From contig PMWR01000282.1 of NCBI GenBank assembly GCA_003166055.1, forward strand, positions 5,239 to 12,104: 6,866 nt of DNA, given 5' to 3'. Positions 1 to 5,667 of the stretch are shown here, in pieces (the stretch's first letter is position 1; the number at the start of each line of letters is the position of its first letter). A program made the position numbers and the translations under genes. This DNA is from Acidobacteriaceae bacterium (lineage in GTDB: Bacteria; Acidobacteriota; Terriglobia; Terriglobales; Acidobacteriaceae). The notes beneath the pieces are model-generated. The model was not told the DNA's origin and did no database searches. It was given only the letters and a program-made list of their open reading frames with translations.

Positions 1-90
1 CTCGAACTCGAAGAAGGCGGCCTGCGCGTCACGCTGATCAAGGCCGTCATGCGTGCCACCGAGCGCGCCAAGCAATTGGCGGCGGGCTGA
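1..90 (+). CDS. C-terminal end of an unidentified protein (5' truncated by window)
   Basis: Frame 1 is open from the window edge to a TGA at 88-90 and gives 29 residues, beginning LELEEGGLRVTL and ending ERAKQLAAG. Nearly every third codon position is G or C, as in the high-GC genes of this window, which supports real coding. The short 'LELEEGGLRVT' strand-like stretch followed by a charged helix is faintly reminiscent of the end of an AbrB/MazE-type swapped-hairpin antitoxin, but 29 residues are too few to assign a family and I do not claim one. No gene follows closely on this strand: the next real start is 125 bp downstream, past several palindromes, so this gene is probably not in the same operon as the ATPase. 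Confidence 0.6.
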   Translation, partial: LELEEGGLRVTLIKAVMRATERAKQLAAG

Positions 91-101
91 ACAGGTGTCC
101 C

Positions 102-140
102 TTGTCGGCGACAAAGCACGGGTGTGACCTGTCGCCCGAC
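102..140. promoter_or_regulatory. Two GTCG/CGAC dyads upstream of the ATPase operon (candidate operator)
   Basis: TTGTCG-G-CGACAA at 102-114 is a perfect 6-bp inverted repeat around one base. GTCG-CC-CGAC at 131-140 is a second, shorter dyad with the same half-site. Their centres lie about 27-28 bp apart, between the stop of the upstream gene and the ATPase start. Repeated half-sites of the same sequence in a promoter-sized gap suggest binding sites for a dimeric repressor. The first dyad could instead form a small RNA hairpin after the upstream gene, but it has no T-tract, so it is a poor intrinsic terminator. The regulator is unknown. Confidence 0.35.
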
Positions 141-150
141 CGTGTATTCT
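124..150 (+). promoter_or_regulatory. Weak sigma-70-like promoter candidate for the ATPase operon
   Basis: TATTCT at 145-150 matches four of six bases of the -10 consensus, and GTGACC at 124-129 matches four of six of the -35 consensus with a short 15-bp spacer. The match is weak. It is listed because it lies in the only intergenic gap ahead of the operon and overlaps the second GTCG/CGAC dyad, which would suit repression. Transcription from it would begin around 157, almost at the mini-ORF ATG at 159. Confidence 0.2.
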
Positions 151-158
151 GCATTTGC

Positions 159-223
159 ATGATCGGGAGATCAAGAAGGGCGCCAATTTCATGAATTGGC
201 GCAATTGGACTTGCGATGATTGA
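159..223 (+). other. Two overlapping mini-ORFs leading into the ATPase gene (possible leader peptides)
   Basis: An 11-codon ORF (159-194, MIGRSRRAPIS then TGA) overlaps by ATGA (191-194) a 10-codon ORF (191-223, MNWRNWTCDD then TGA). The second ORF in turn overlaps the ATPase ATG at 216 by 8 bp. The best Shine-Dalgarno-like sequence in the region, AAGAAGGG at 173-180, is placed for the ATG at 191 (10 bases away), whereas the ATPase ATG at 216 has only a weak GGAC ahead of it. This arrangement would couple ATPase translation to that of a short leader. Mini-ORFs also occur by chance, so whether they are translated is unproven. Confidence 0.3.
180..202. repeat. Perfect 9-bp inverted repeat (GCGCCAATT / AATTGGCGC) 14 bp before the ATPase start
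   Basis: GCGCCAATT at 180-188 and AATTGGCGC at 194-202 are exact reverse complements separated by five bases (TCATG). As RNA this is a strong stem-loop whose left arm begins at the end of the AAGAAGGG motif and whose loop carries the ATG of the second mini-ORF. As DNA it is a plausible operator. No T-run follows, so it is not a standard intrinsic terminator. Its position favours a role in controlling initiation of the ATPase operon. Confidence 0.6.
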
Positions 224-1271
224 AAGCATCAAAATTCGGAATTTCCGTTGTTTCTCCGAGCTTGAGGTCTATGGACTTAAGCCTATCAATATAATTGTCG
301 GGGAAAACGCGAGTGGAAAGTCCGCATTTCTGGAAGCAGTCTTTCTCTCAAGTGCAGCCGTTCCACAAATCAACCTGCAACTCCGTGCGTGGCGACAGCT
401 CGGAACCCAACTTGAGCTGAGGCCGGATTCGTCCTCCTATTGGGGCTTGTGGGAGGATCTCTTCTATGGATACGATCTGACGAGGCCCATCACTATTGAA
501 ATTGCGGGGGAAGGATCTGCCCGTTCGCTCGCTATATCCCGCGCCATGGATAGTATTCAGGTCGTGCCGCTAGGCGTACGCCAAAACCCCTTCTCGACAT
601 TTCCTTACCCGCTGCTTTCATTTGAGTGGTCCAAAGATGGTGCCGAAAAGATCCGGGTCGTACCGAGAATTAAAGACAACTCGCTTGTCTTCGATGGAGG
701 GTCGAGTGAATACTTTCCGACAAGCTTTTTTGGGCCCCATATCCCAGACCCTCCCCAAGACGACGCAGCCCGCTTTTCCGAGTTGAGTAAGGATGGAAAG
801 CATCAACCAGTGATCGATGCTTTGAGAGAGGAGTTCCCTTTCATAAAGTCCCTATCGTTAGAGATCAACTCCGGAACCACAATTATCTTTGCCGAAGTCG
901 AAGGTCAGAGCAGGAAGTTTCCAATCGGCCTCATTTCCGACGGCGTAAACAAGTTTCTCAGCATCCTGCTTAGCATTGCCAGAAATCCTCACGGAACAGT
1001 GCTCGTCGATCAGATCGAAGACGGCTTTTACTTCAAAAAAATGGCCTCGACCTGGAACGTCATACACAAGTTTGCGAAGGCGAATGGCACCCAGATATTT
1101 GCAACCACACATAGCCAGGAATGCCTTGACGCGCTTCTTCCAGTCCTTGAAGTGAACGAGGATGACTTCGCTTTGCTGCGCGCCAGCCGTTCCGAAAAAT
1201 CGATCGAGTTTTCTGTAAGCAATGGAAGACGGTTCGCTTCGGCTCTTTCCCAGGAGTTTGAACTCCGATGA
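216..1271 (+). CDS. OLD/AAA_15-like ATPase (SMC/ABC-type), candidate defence sensor
   Basis: This 351-residue cytoplasmic ATPase belongs to the ABC/SMC-like class found in OLD and AAA_15/AAA_21 proteins. The N-terminus has the family's opening (IESIKIRNFRCF). Walker A is GENASGKS at residues 29-36. A signature-like stretch follows near 240-247 (ISDGVNKF), Walker B lies at about 261-270 (TVLVDQIEDG), and the switch histidine is H299 in ATTHS. The middle (about 50-230) is divergent, as usual for the variable insert of this family. There is no fused TOPRIM domain; that activity appears to sit in the next gene, which overlaps by ATGA. The residue after the Walker B aspartate D265 is Gln, where the family usually has Glu. 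ATG 216 is the first start after an in-frame stop at 192-194. GC is low for the window (24 of 60 bases at 241-300), suggesting transfer. By analogy with PARIS AriA it may be a sensor or scaffold ATPase; the cellular trigger is unknown. Confidence 0.85.
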   Translation: MIESIKIRNFRCFSELEVYGLKPINIIVGENASGKSAFLEAVFLSSAAVPQINLQLRAWRQLGTQLELRPDSSSYWGLWEDLFYGYDLTRPITIEIAGEGSARSLAISRAMDSIQVVPLGVRQNPFSTFPYPLLSFEWSKDGAEKIRVVPRIKDNSLVFDGGSSEYFPTSFFGPHIPDPPQDDAARFSELSKDGKHQPVIDALREEFPFIKSLSLEINSGTTIIFAEVEGQSRKFPIGLISDGVNKFLSILLSIARNPHGTVLVDQIEDGFYFKKMASTWNVIHKFAKANGTQIFATTHSQECLDALLPVLEVNEDDFALLRASRSEKSIEFSVSNGRRFASALSQEFELR

Positions 1272-1954
1272 GCCTGATCCTCCCGCACAAGGTTGAACGC
1301 ATTGAGTCGCCGTTTATCGTAGCCTGCGAAGGGTTTGGCGATGTATGCCTCGTTGAACAGCTTCTGAAACTGAAAAAGATAACAACTTGCCGAGTAGGTT
1401 GTCCAAGTAGAACTGGTGTGGGCGGGGATGGAAAGGATTTCCTAAACAAATATCTCAGCGCGATCTCTTTAGCCGCAAACAATGGCGCCGTTCAAATGGT
1501 TCGGGGCCTGCTTGTAGTGGTGGATGCGGACGACTCGCCTGAAACCGCATTCAAACTGGCTTGCTCCGCGCTTGAATATGCGGAGTATCCAATTCCAGAT
1601 TCAGCATTTACGCCAAAGGATGAAAACGGCGTAACGACTGCCGTCTATTTAATCCCAGGGAAAAACGAAACGGGAACGCTTGAGCACCTATCGCTTGGAG
1701 CAGCATTCGATTCTTCCAAAAGCAGCGAGCCGTGCATCGACTCTCTCTTGGCCTGCATTGGGAGAGCGCCGGACAACGAACCAAATACTCTGGCGAAGAT
1801 GAAGATGTCGGCTTTGGTCGCATCAGCTTTTCCAAGTAACCCTTGGGCTACACTTGGCCCGCTTCTCCAAAGTAGCCGCAACGAAATCGTCCCAATCGAA
1901 AGTATTCATTTCAAGCACCTTGCCGACTTCCTCGCGGAGTTCTGCAAGGAGTGA
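1268..1954 (+). CDS. TOPRIM-type protein (DUF3226-like), putative nuclease effector of the ATPase
   Basis: This 228-residue protein begins inside the end of the ATPase gene (ATGA overlap), implying translational coupling and a shared function. It shows the layout of a small TOPRIM fold: a first strand ending in an acidic residue (FIVACEG, E21), a second strand with clustered aspartates (LLVVVDADDS, D86, D88 and D89), and a GTLEHL motif at about 136-141 (E139), which together could bind divalent metal. The 'Y-IPG-x(4)-GTLEHL' stretch and the C-terminal 'IHFKHLADFLAEF' pattern are typical of DUF3226 as I know it. No signal peptide or membrane segment is visible. Families with this pairing include nuclease effectors such as AriB in PARIS (DUF4435) and the TOPRIM half of OLD/GajA; the exact family here is a judgement by eye. 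GC is low (28 of 60 bases at 1441-1500), like the ATPase gene and unlike downstream genes. Nuclease activity is inferred, not shown. Confidence 0.75.
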   Translation: MSLILPHKVERIESPFIVACEGFGDVCLVEQLLKLKKITTCRVGCPSRTGVGGDGKDFLNKYLSAISLAANNGAVQMVRGLLVVVDADDSPETAFKLACSALEYAEYPIPDSAFTPKDENGVTTAVYLIPGKNETGTLEHLSLGAAFDSSKSSEPCIDSLLACIGRAPDNEPNTLAKMKMSALVASAFPSNPWATLGPLLQSSRNEIVPIESIHFKHLADFLAEFCKE

Positions 1955-3018
1955 GAAAGCCCGCGGAATTCTTGGAACCCGCCCGCCCAACCTGGCTGCC
2001 GTCCTACATCCCGGAGTTACAGGGCCTGCGTGGTCTCGCCGTTCTGGCCGTAGTCATCTACCACTGCCATCCGCGCCTCGAAGGTACATGGATTCACTAC
2101 GCGTCGCTCTGGGGATGGGCGGGCGTCAATCTCTTCTTCGTCCTCTCCGGCTTCCTCATTACGTCTATCCTTCTTGAGGCCCGCGACAAAGAGCACTACT
2201 TCCGCAACTTCTATGGCCGGCGCGCACTGCGCATCTGGCCGGTGTACGTTCTCGTGCTGGTCGTGGTTTATCTGAACGCTCCCTGGTTCATCGGCCTCAG
2301 CGTCCTTGATGCGGTCAAAACCGCGCCGTGGCTGGCTTACATCTTCTTCGTCCAGAACCTCTTCCACATCGCGCTGCCCCCGGCCATCGGGCAAACCTGG
2401 TCATTGGCCATCGAGGAGCAGTACTACTTTCTCTGGGCGCCGCTTGTGCGCTTTCTGCGCCGCCCCTGGATGCTGGCCGCAATCCTGATTGTGGCGTTTG
2501 CGGGTTCTCCCCTGCTTGATCATCATCCGTGGCTCACGCCCACACATACGCTGATTCACCTGGACGGCATCGCCCTGGGCAGCCTGCTGGCATTGGGGAT
2601 CTACACGCTCCCGTTTAGCCGCCGCGCTTGGCTCTGGATCGGCATTACGGCGGCGATTCTCGGGTTTTCGGCCACGGCCACCATTGCCGGAGGTACCCGA
2701 TTCCTCGATTCCGCACTGGCCGTCGCCTTTGCCGGAGCCGTGCTGGCCTCCATAGCGTCAACAGGAGCGCGCAACCCGCTCAACGCCGCGCTTCGCCGCG
2801 GCCCATTCGCCTTCTATGGCCGCATCAGCTACGGCCTCTACATGATCCACATCGCGGTCTTCATTTACTTCGGTTGGTTCGATGCGTGGATGAACAACTA
2901 CGGAACCGCCGGCAACCTGGCCATCGTGGCCTTTCGGCTCTTTGCCACCACCGCCGCAGCCACCGTGCTCTGGTACGGTTTCGAGTCGCAAATCCTCAAG
3001 CTCAAGCGCTTTTTTTGA
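1951..3018 (+). CDS. Membrane acyltransferase, acyltransferase 3 (OafA/YrhL) family
   Basis: This 355-residue integral membrane protein should transfer an acyl group (often acetyl) to a carbohydrate or cell-envelope glycan. It is about the length of a stand-alone acyltransferase 3 domain and has no C-terminal SGNH domain. Family marks in order are PELQGLRGLAVLAVVIYH (21-38, with the likely catalytic H38), NLFFVLSGFLI (60-70), FYGRRALRIWPVY (87-99), TWSLAIEEQYYF (149-160, E155/E156) and RISYGLYMIH (291-300). Several hydrophobic helices lie between these. The start is GTG 1951, which overlaps the TOPRIM stop (GTGA); AAGGA lies directly against it and GGAG at 1936-1939 is about 11 bases away, so reinitiation after the upstream gene is likely. 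TTG 1972 is an alternative start. Composition is high in GC (35 of 60 at 2401-2460), unlike the two genes ahead. It ends in TTT TTT TGA with a run of seven T. The substrate cannot be read from the sequence. Confidence 0.9.
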   Translation: MRKPAEFLEPARPTWLPSYIPELQGLRGLAVLAVVIYHCHPRLEGTWIHYASLWGWAGVNLFFVLSGFLITSILLEARDKEHYFRNFYGRRALRIWPVYVLVLVVVYLNAPWFIGLSVLDAVKTAPWLAYIFFVQNLFHIALPPAIGQTWSLAIEEQYYFLWAPLVRFLRRPWMLAAILIVAFAGSPLLDHHPWLTPTHTLIHLDGIALGSLLALGIYTLPFSRRAWLWIGITAAILGFSATATIAGGTRFLDSALAVAFAGAVLASIASTGARNPLNAALRRGPFAFYGRISYGLYMIHIAVFIYFGWFDAWMNNYGTAGNLAIVAFRLFATTAAATVLWYGFESQILKLKRFF

Positions 3019-3090
3019 CGCCGGAGGCGCCGTCAGGGTCCAATATGAATGCGAACGGAGAAGCGCCCGATCGCTTCCGCAATTGCCGCG

Positions 3091-3096
3091 AGGAAG
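3091..3096 (+). promoter_or_regulatory. Ribosome binding site deciding the VWFA-related protein start
   Basis: AGGAAG at 3091-3096, extended by GAAGAGA, lies 11 bases before ATG 3108. This ATG begins a textbook signal peptide. An in-frame ATG at 3045 has no comparable site and would place 21 polar residues ahead of the signal sequence, so 3108 is preferred. Confidence 0.6.
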
Positions 3097-3107
3097 AAGA
3101 GAACCCG

Positions 3108-4964
3108 ATGCATCCACGCCGTGCTTTCGCCAGAGCGGCTTTATATGGCCTGTCGATTTTTGCTACCTCAGCGATCGGCGCAGCAGCGCAGACGCCGGCC
3201 GCGCAATCCGCCGCCGTTCCCCCACCGAATGCCGAAGCCACCGCGCCTTCGACCATTCTCCATGCCAACACAAATCTCGTCCTCGTGGATGTGGTGGTCA
3301 CCGACCATGACAAACCCGTGCATGGCTTGGAACGCAGCCGGTTTCATGTCTTCGAAGATGGGCGCGAACAGACCATCACCTCCTTCGACGAGCATCGGGC
3401 CCCGGCTTCGAGCGCGCCGGGGACCATGCCACCGATGAAGCGGGCCGCTCTGCCGCCCAACACGTATACCAACATCCCCGACTATCCTGAAGCCGGCGCG
3501 GTCAACGTATTGCTGCTGGACGGGCTGAATACGCCTTTTAGCGACCAGGTGAATGTGCGCCTAAAGATGATCCAATACCTGGGCAAGATCAAGCCGGGCA
3601 CCTCGCTGGCGATCTTTGGGCTCTCCTCGCGCCTGCGGATGATCGCGGGCTTTTCAACCGATCTGGCCGCCCTGACAGCGGCATTGAAAAACCCCAAAAT
3701 TGCGGCGCAGCAATCCGCGTTGATTGACCCGGACAACATTGTCCAGGATGTGGGCGTAACTCCCTCCGCTCCAGGGCCGGCCACCCCAAGCTTAAACGGC
3801 GGTGGCCCCATGGATGCCGCCGCGGCCGTGCAGGAGTTCCAGGCCCAGATTGCGGCTGGACTCATTGACCAGCGGGTCAGAATAACGCTCGATGCCATGC
3901 AGCAGTTGGCCCGGTACCTGAGCGCCATCCCAGGGCGCAAAAACGTCATCTGGTTTTCCGGCTCGTTTCCGTCCTGGGTCCCTCCCGACGATTCGCTGGG
4001 TCTGCAGGAGTTCAGAACCGCCGGCAGCCACGAAGACGAGATACGGGAGACCACCAGGATGCTCTCGGACGCGCGCATCTCGATCTATCCCATCGATGCG
4101 CGGGGGCTGATGACGCCAGACGCATTCAACGCAGCCAACCACCCTTTAATGAACCCGTCTCCGAGTGCCCAAAATGGGCCCGCCCAGGCCGCGAAGTTGC
4201 TAAACGAAACCGAGCAGCGGGTCAACGAACAAGCCACCATGCAGCAGATTGCCGGCGATACAGGGGGCAGGGCGTTCATCGACACCAACGACTTCGCGGA
4301 CGCCGTGGCCGACGTGGTCGCAAGCGGCTCGAGCTATTACACCCTCGGCTATGCACCCGACCGGAAGCAATTCGACGGACAGTTCCACACCTTCAAAGTC
4401 CGCCTGGACGACACCAAATACAACCTTGCCTACCGGCGGGGCTACTTCGCGGACTCACCCGACAAACCCTCCCCGCATCATCCCGGCGAGACCAGCCCTA
4501 TCGTGGCCGCATCGACCCACGGAGCGCCGCTGTCCACGCAGATTTCCTTTGTTGCACGGGTACTGCCGGCGAGCAACCCGCTGCTTCAGGGCGCAGTGCT
4601 GACCAAGGGCCGCGTCGGCGATGATGCTGCCAAACTGAAAGGACCGGTTCACCGCTACGTAATCGATCTGGTCCTCGACCTGCACGGACTCGTCTTCGAC
4701 ACCGCGGCCAACGGTTCACATGTAGCCCGCCTCCAGTTGGCACTGGTCGCGTACGACGCGGACGGAACGCGCGTGAACTACCTGGAACATAGCTTCCAGC
4801 TCACCCTGACACCCGCCCGCTTCGCGGGATTGATGGCCTCGGGCGTTCCTATCCGGGCGGAGCTCGATCTTCCCGAAGGCCAGGGCTCGCTGCGCATCGC
4901 GATCCACGACCTCGCCGCCCACCGAACCGGGTCGCTCGAAGTTCCCATGCAAGTGCAAAAGTAG
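3108..4964 (+). CDS. Secreted VWFA-related (Acidobacterial-type) domain protein
   Basis: This 618-residue protein is probably exported. A signal peptide spans about 1-27 (MHPRR, a hydrophobic core, then AIGAAA before Q28), followed by a Pro/Ala-rich linker. Residues 52-95 (NTNLVLVDVVVTD, then FHVFEDGREQTITSF) form the N-terminal beta module seen ahead of these von Willebrand A-like domains. The VWA-like region runs from about 132 (VNVLLLDGLNT) to about 415 (GSSYYTLGYAP), with GRKNVIWFSG at 276-285, RISIYPIDARGL at 323-334 and IAGDTGGRAF at 381-390. In this family, TIGR03436, the classic MIDAS DxSxS is replaced: here it reads D138-G-L-N-T. The C-terminal part (about 470-618) looks like a beta-rich domain. 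The function of this large paralogous family is unknown; an envelope or extracellular binding role is a guess. It lies 89 bp after the acyltransferase and converges on the DoxX gene. Confidence 0.88.
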   Translation: MHPRRAFARAALYGLSIFATSAIGAAAQTPAAQSAAVPPPNAEATAPSTILHANTNLVLVDVVVTDHDKPVHGLERSRFHVFEDGREQTITSFDEHRAPASSAPGTMPPMKRAALPPNTYTNIPDYPEAGAVNVLLLDGLNTPFSDQVNVRLKMIQYLGKIKPGTSLAIFGLSSRLRMIAGFSTDLAALTAALKNPKIAAQQSALIDPDNIVQDVGVTPSAPGPATPSLNGGGPMDAAAAVQEFQAQIAAGLIDQRVRITLDAMQQLARYLSAIPGRKNVIWFSGSFPSWVPPDDSLGLQEFRTAGSHEDEIRETTRMLSDARISIYPIDARGLMTPDAFNAANHPLMNPSPSAQNGPAQAAKLLNETEQRVNEQATMQQIAGDTGGRAFIDTNDFADAVADVVASGSSYYTLGYAPDRKQFDGQFHTFKVRLDDTKYNLAYRRGYFADSPDKPSPHHPGETSPIVAASTHGAPLSTQISFVARVLPASNPLLQGAVLTKGRVGDDAAKLKGPVHRYVIDLVLDLHGLVFDTAANGSHVARLQLALVAYDADGTRVNYLEHSFQLTLTPARFAGLMASGVPIRAELDLPEGQGSLRIAIHDLAAHRTGSLEVPMQVQK

Positions 4965-5001
4965 AGATTGCGTCAAAGCCACTCGCCCAGGACACTCTAA
5001 C

Positions 5002-5019
5002 GGCGCGGTTGAGAGCGCC
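5002..5019. terminator. Possible weak bidirectional terminator between convergent genes
   Basis: GGCGC at 5002-5006 and GCGCC at 5015-5019 form a 5-bp GC stem with an 8-base loop in the 55-bp gap between the stops of two convergent genes. There is no T-tract on either side, so it falls short of an intrinsic terminator. It is listed because position and symmetry are right and nothing better is present. Confidence 0.2.
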
Positions 5020-5388
5020 TTACCGCGGCCAGCGTCCGACAATCACGAAGATCGCCAGAAGAAACAGCACCACACTGGGCGTCGCGCTCTCCTGACGGCG
5101 CAGGTGATAGATGCCGGCAGCCACCATCAGCAGCGCCAAGGCCGCCGCTGCGAGCCGCAGCAGAATGTAAGGAGGCCACAAGTCGAACGGCATGATCACG
5201 CCCACCGCGCCGGCAATCTCCAACAGGCCCACAAACCCCGCCTGCAGGCGCGACATGCCTACTTTGCCGTTCTTAGACCGTTTCTCCACCGCTTTCACAA
5301 GCTGTTCATAAGCCAGCAGCTTGCCGGCTCCCGTAAAAAGAAAAACGCCTGCTAGCAATATCTGCGCAATCCAAAATAGAGCGTTCAT
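5020..5388 (-). CDS. DoxX-like small integral membrane protein
   Basis: This 122-residue protein has four predicted membrane helices at about 4-20, 48-66, 73-94 and 104-118, matching the length and topology of the DoxX family. The family-typical FTGAGKL lies at 18-24 in the first helix, and GLLEIAGAVG at 54-63 carries the usual glutamate (E57) in the second. Members are linked to redox or thiosulfate-related functions in some organisms, but many have no assigned role, so none is claimed here. The start is ATG at 5388 on the minus strand, preceded by AAGGGGA (plus coordinates 5392-5398) at good spacing. It is transcribed towards the VWFA-related gene and away from the phosphoketolase gene, with which it shares a 289-bp upstream region. 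Confidence 0.85.
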   Translation of the reverse strand: MNALFWIAQILLAGVFLFTGAGKLLAYEQLVKAVEKRSKNGKVGMSRLQAGFVGLLEIAGAVGVIMPFDLWPPYILLRLAAAALALLMVAAGIYHLRRQESATPSVVLFLLAIFVIVGRWPR

Positions 5389-5541
5389 CGTTCCCCTTGC
5401 CCATTTTGCTCAGCCCGCGGCCCCCGAATCCTGCCGCCCCCGATCGAGGAATAGCCGCGCCTTTGGCAGTAGAAACCGATTGAATCCCGAATCGAAGTGA
5501 ATGTCAAGGGCGCTCGGATACATCGCGGCTGCCCATTTCCG

Positions 5542-5584
5542 AGGACCATGGAAAGGGCCTGTTTTTGTCTCTCATTATGGTCCT
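5542..5584. repeat. 8-bp inverted repeat in the DoxX/phosphoketolase intergenic region
   Basis: AGGACCAT at 5542-5549 and ATGGTCCT at 5577-5584 are exact reverse complements separated by 27 bases that include a T5 run. It could be a pair of protein half-sites or an RNA stem in a long 5' leader of the phosphoketolase gene. Apart from this, the Crp-like site and short weak repeats, I see nothing else clear in 5389-5677. Confidence 0.45.
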
Positions 5585-5598
5585 TCGTCTTTCTGGCT

Positions 5599-5614
5599 TG
5601 TGACTTTAATCACC
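5599..5614. promoter_or_regulatory. Crp/Fnr-family-like operator upstream of phosphoketolase
   Basis: TGTGA-CTTTAA-TCACC at 5599-5614 matches the Crp consensus TGTGA-N6-TCACA in nine of ten defined positions. A further TGTGAC half-site lies at 5615-5620, and CTTGT/ACAAG arms (5597-5601, 5619-5623) enclose the whole block. It lies about 64 bp before the phosphoketolase start. Its central TTTAAT (5605-5610) also resembles a -10 box, so a bound protein could either activate a downstream promoter or block one that overlaps it. Which Crp/Fnr-type regulator would act is not known. Confidence 0.4.
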
Positions 5615-5667
5615 TGTGACAAGTTTGTGCTACTGCTAGGCTTTGAATCGGGGTAATCCATACCTGC

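Noticed and set aside
72..208. Direct repeat GCAATTGG (72-79 and 201-208) as target-site duplication of an inserted element
   Set aside because: The two copies enclose only the control region, not the low-GC gene pair, and one copy overlaps the end of the inverted repeat; no matching copy is seen near 1951.
3010..3016. T7 tract as an intrinsic terminator after the acyltransferase
   Set aside because: No stable GC-rich stem immediately precedes the T run; the sequence before it is coding and pairs poorly.
3015..3049. Promoter for the VWFA-related gene (TTGACG at 3015-3020 as -35)
   Set aside because: TTGACG is a good -35 match, but no acceptable -10 lies at 16-18 bp; TATGAA at 3044-3049 needs a 23-bp spacer.
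2628..3107. Extension of the VWFA-related reading frame back to 2628
   Set aside because: This stretch lies over the acyltransferase gene in another frame, gives an Arg/His/Pro-rich translation with no family pattern, and precedes a clear signal peptide with its own ribosome site at 3108.
3482..4078. 198-residue open frame on the minus strand
   Set aside because: It is antisense to the VWFA-related gene, which has a signal peptide and family motifs; the minus-strand translation is Ser/Arg/Pro-rich shadow sequence.
5477..5494. CGATT/AATCG inverted repeat in the intergenic region
   Set aside because: Arms are only 5 bp and the sequence context gives no further support; short repeats of this kind are expected by chance.
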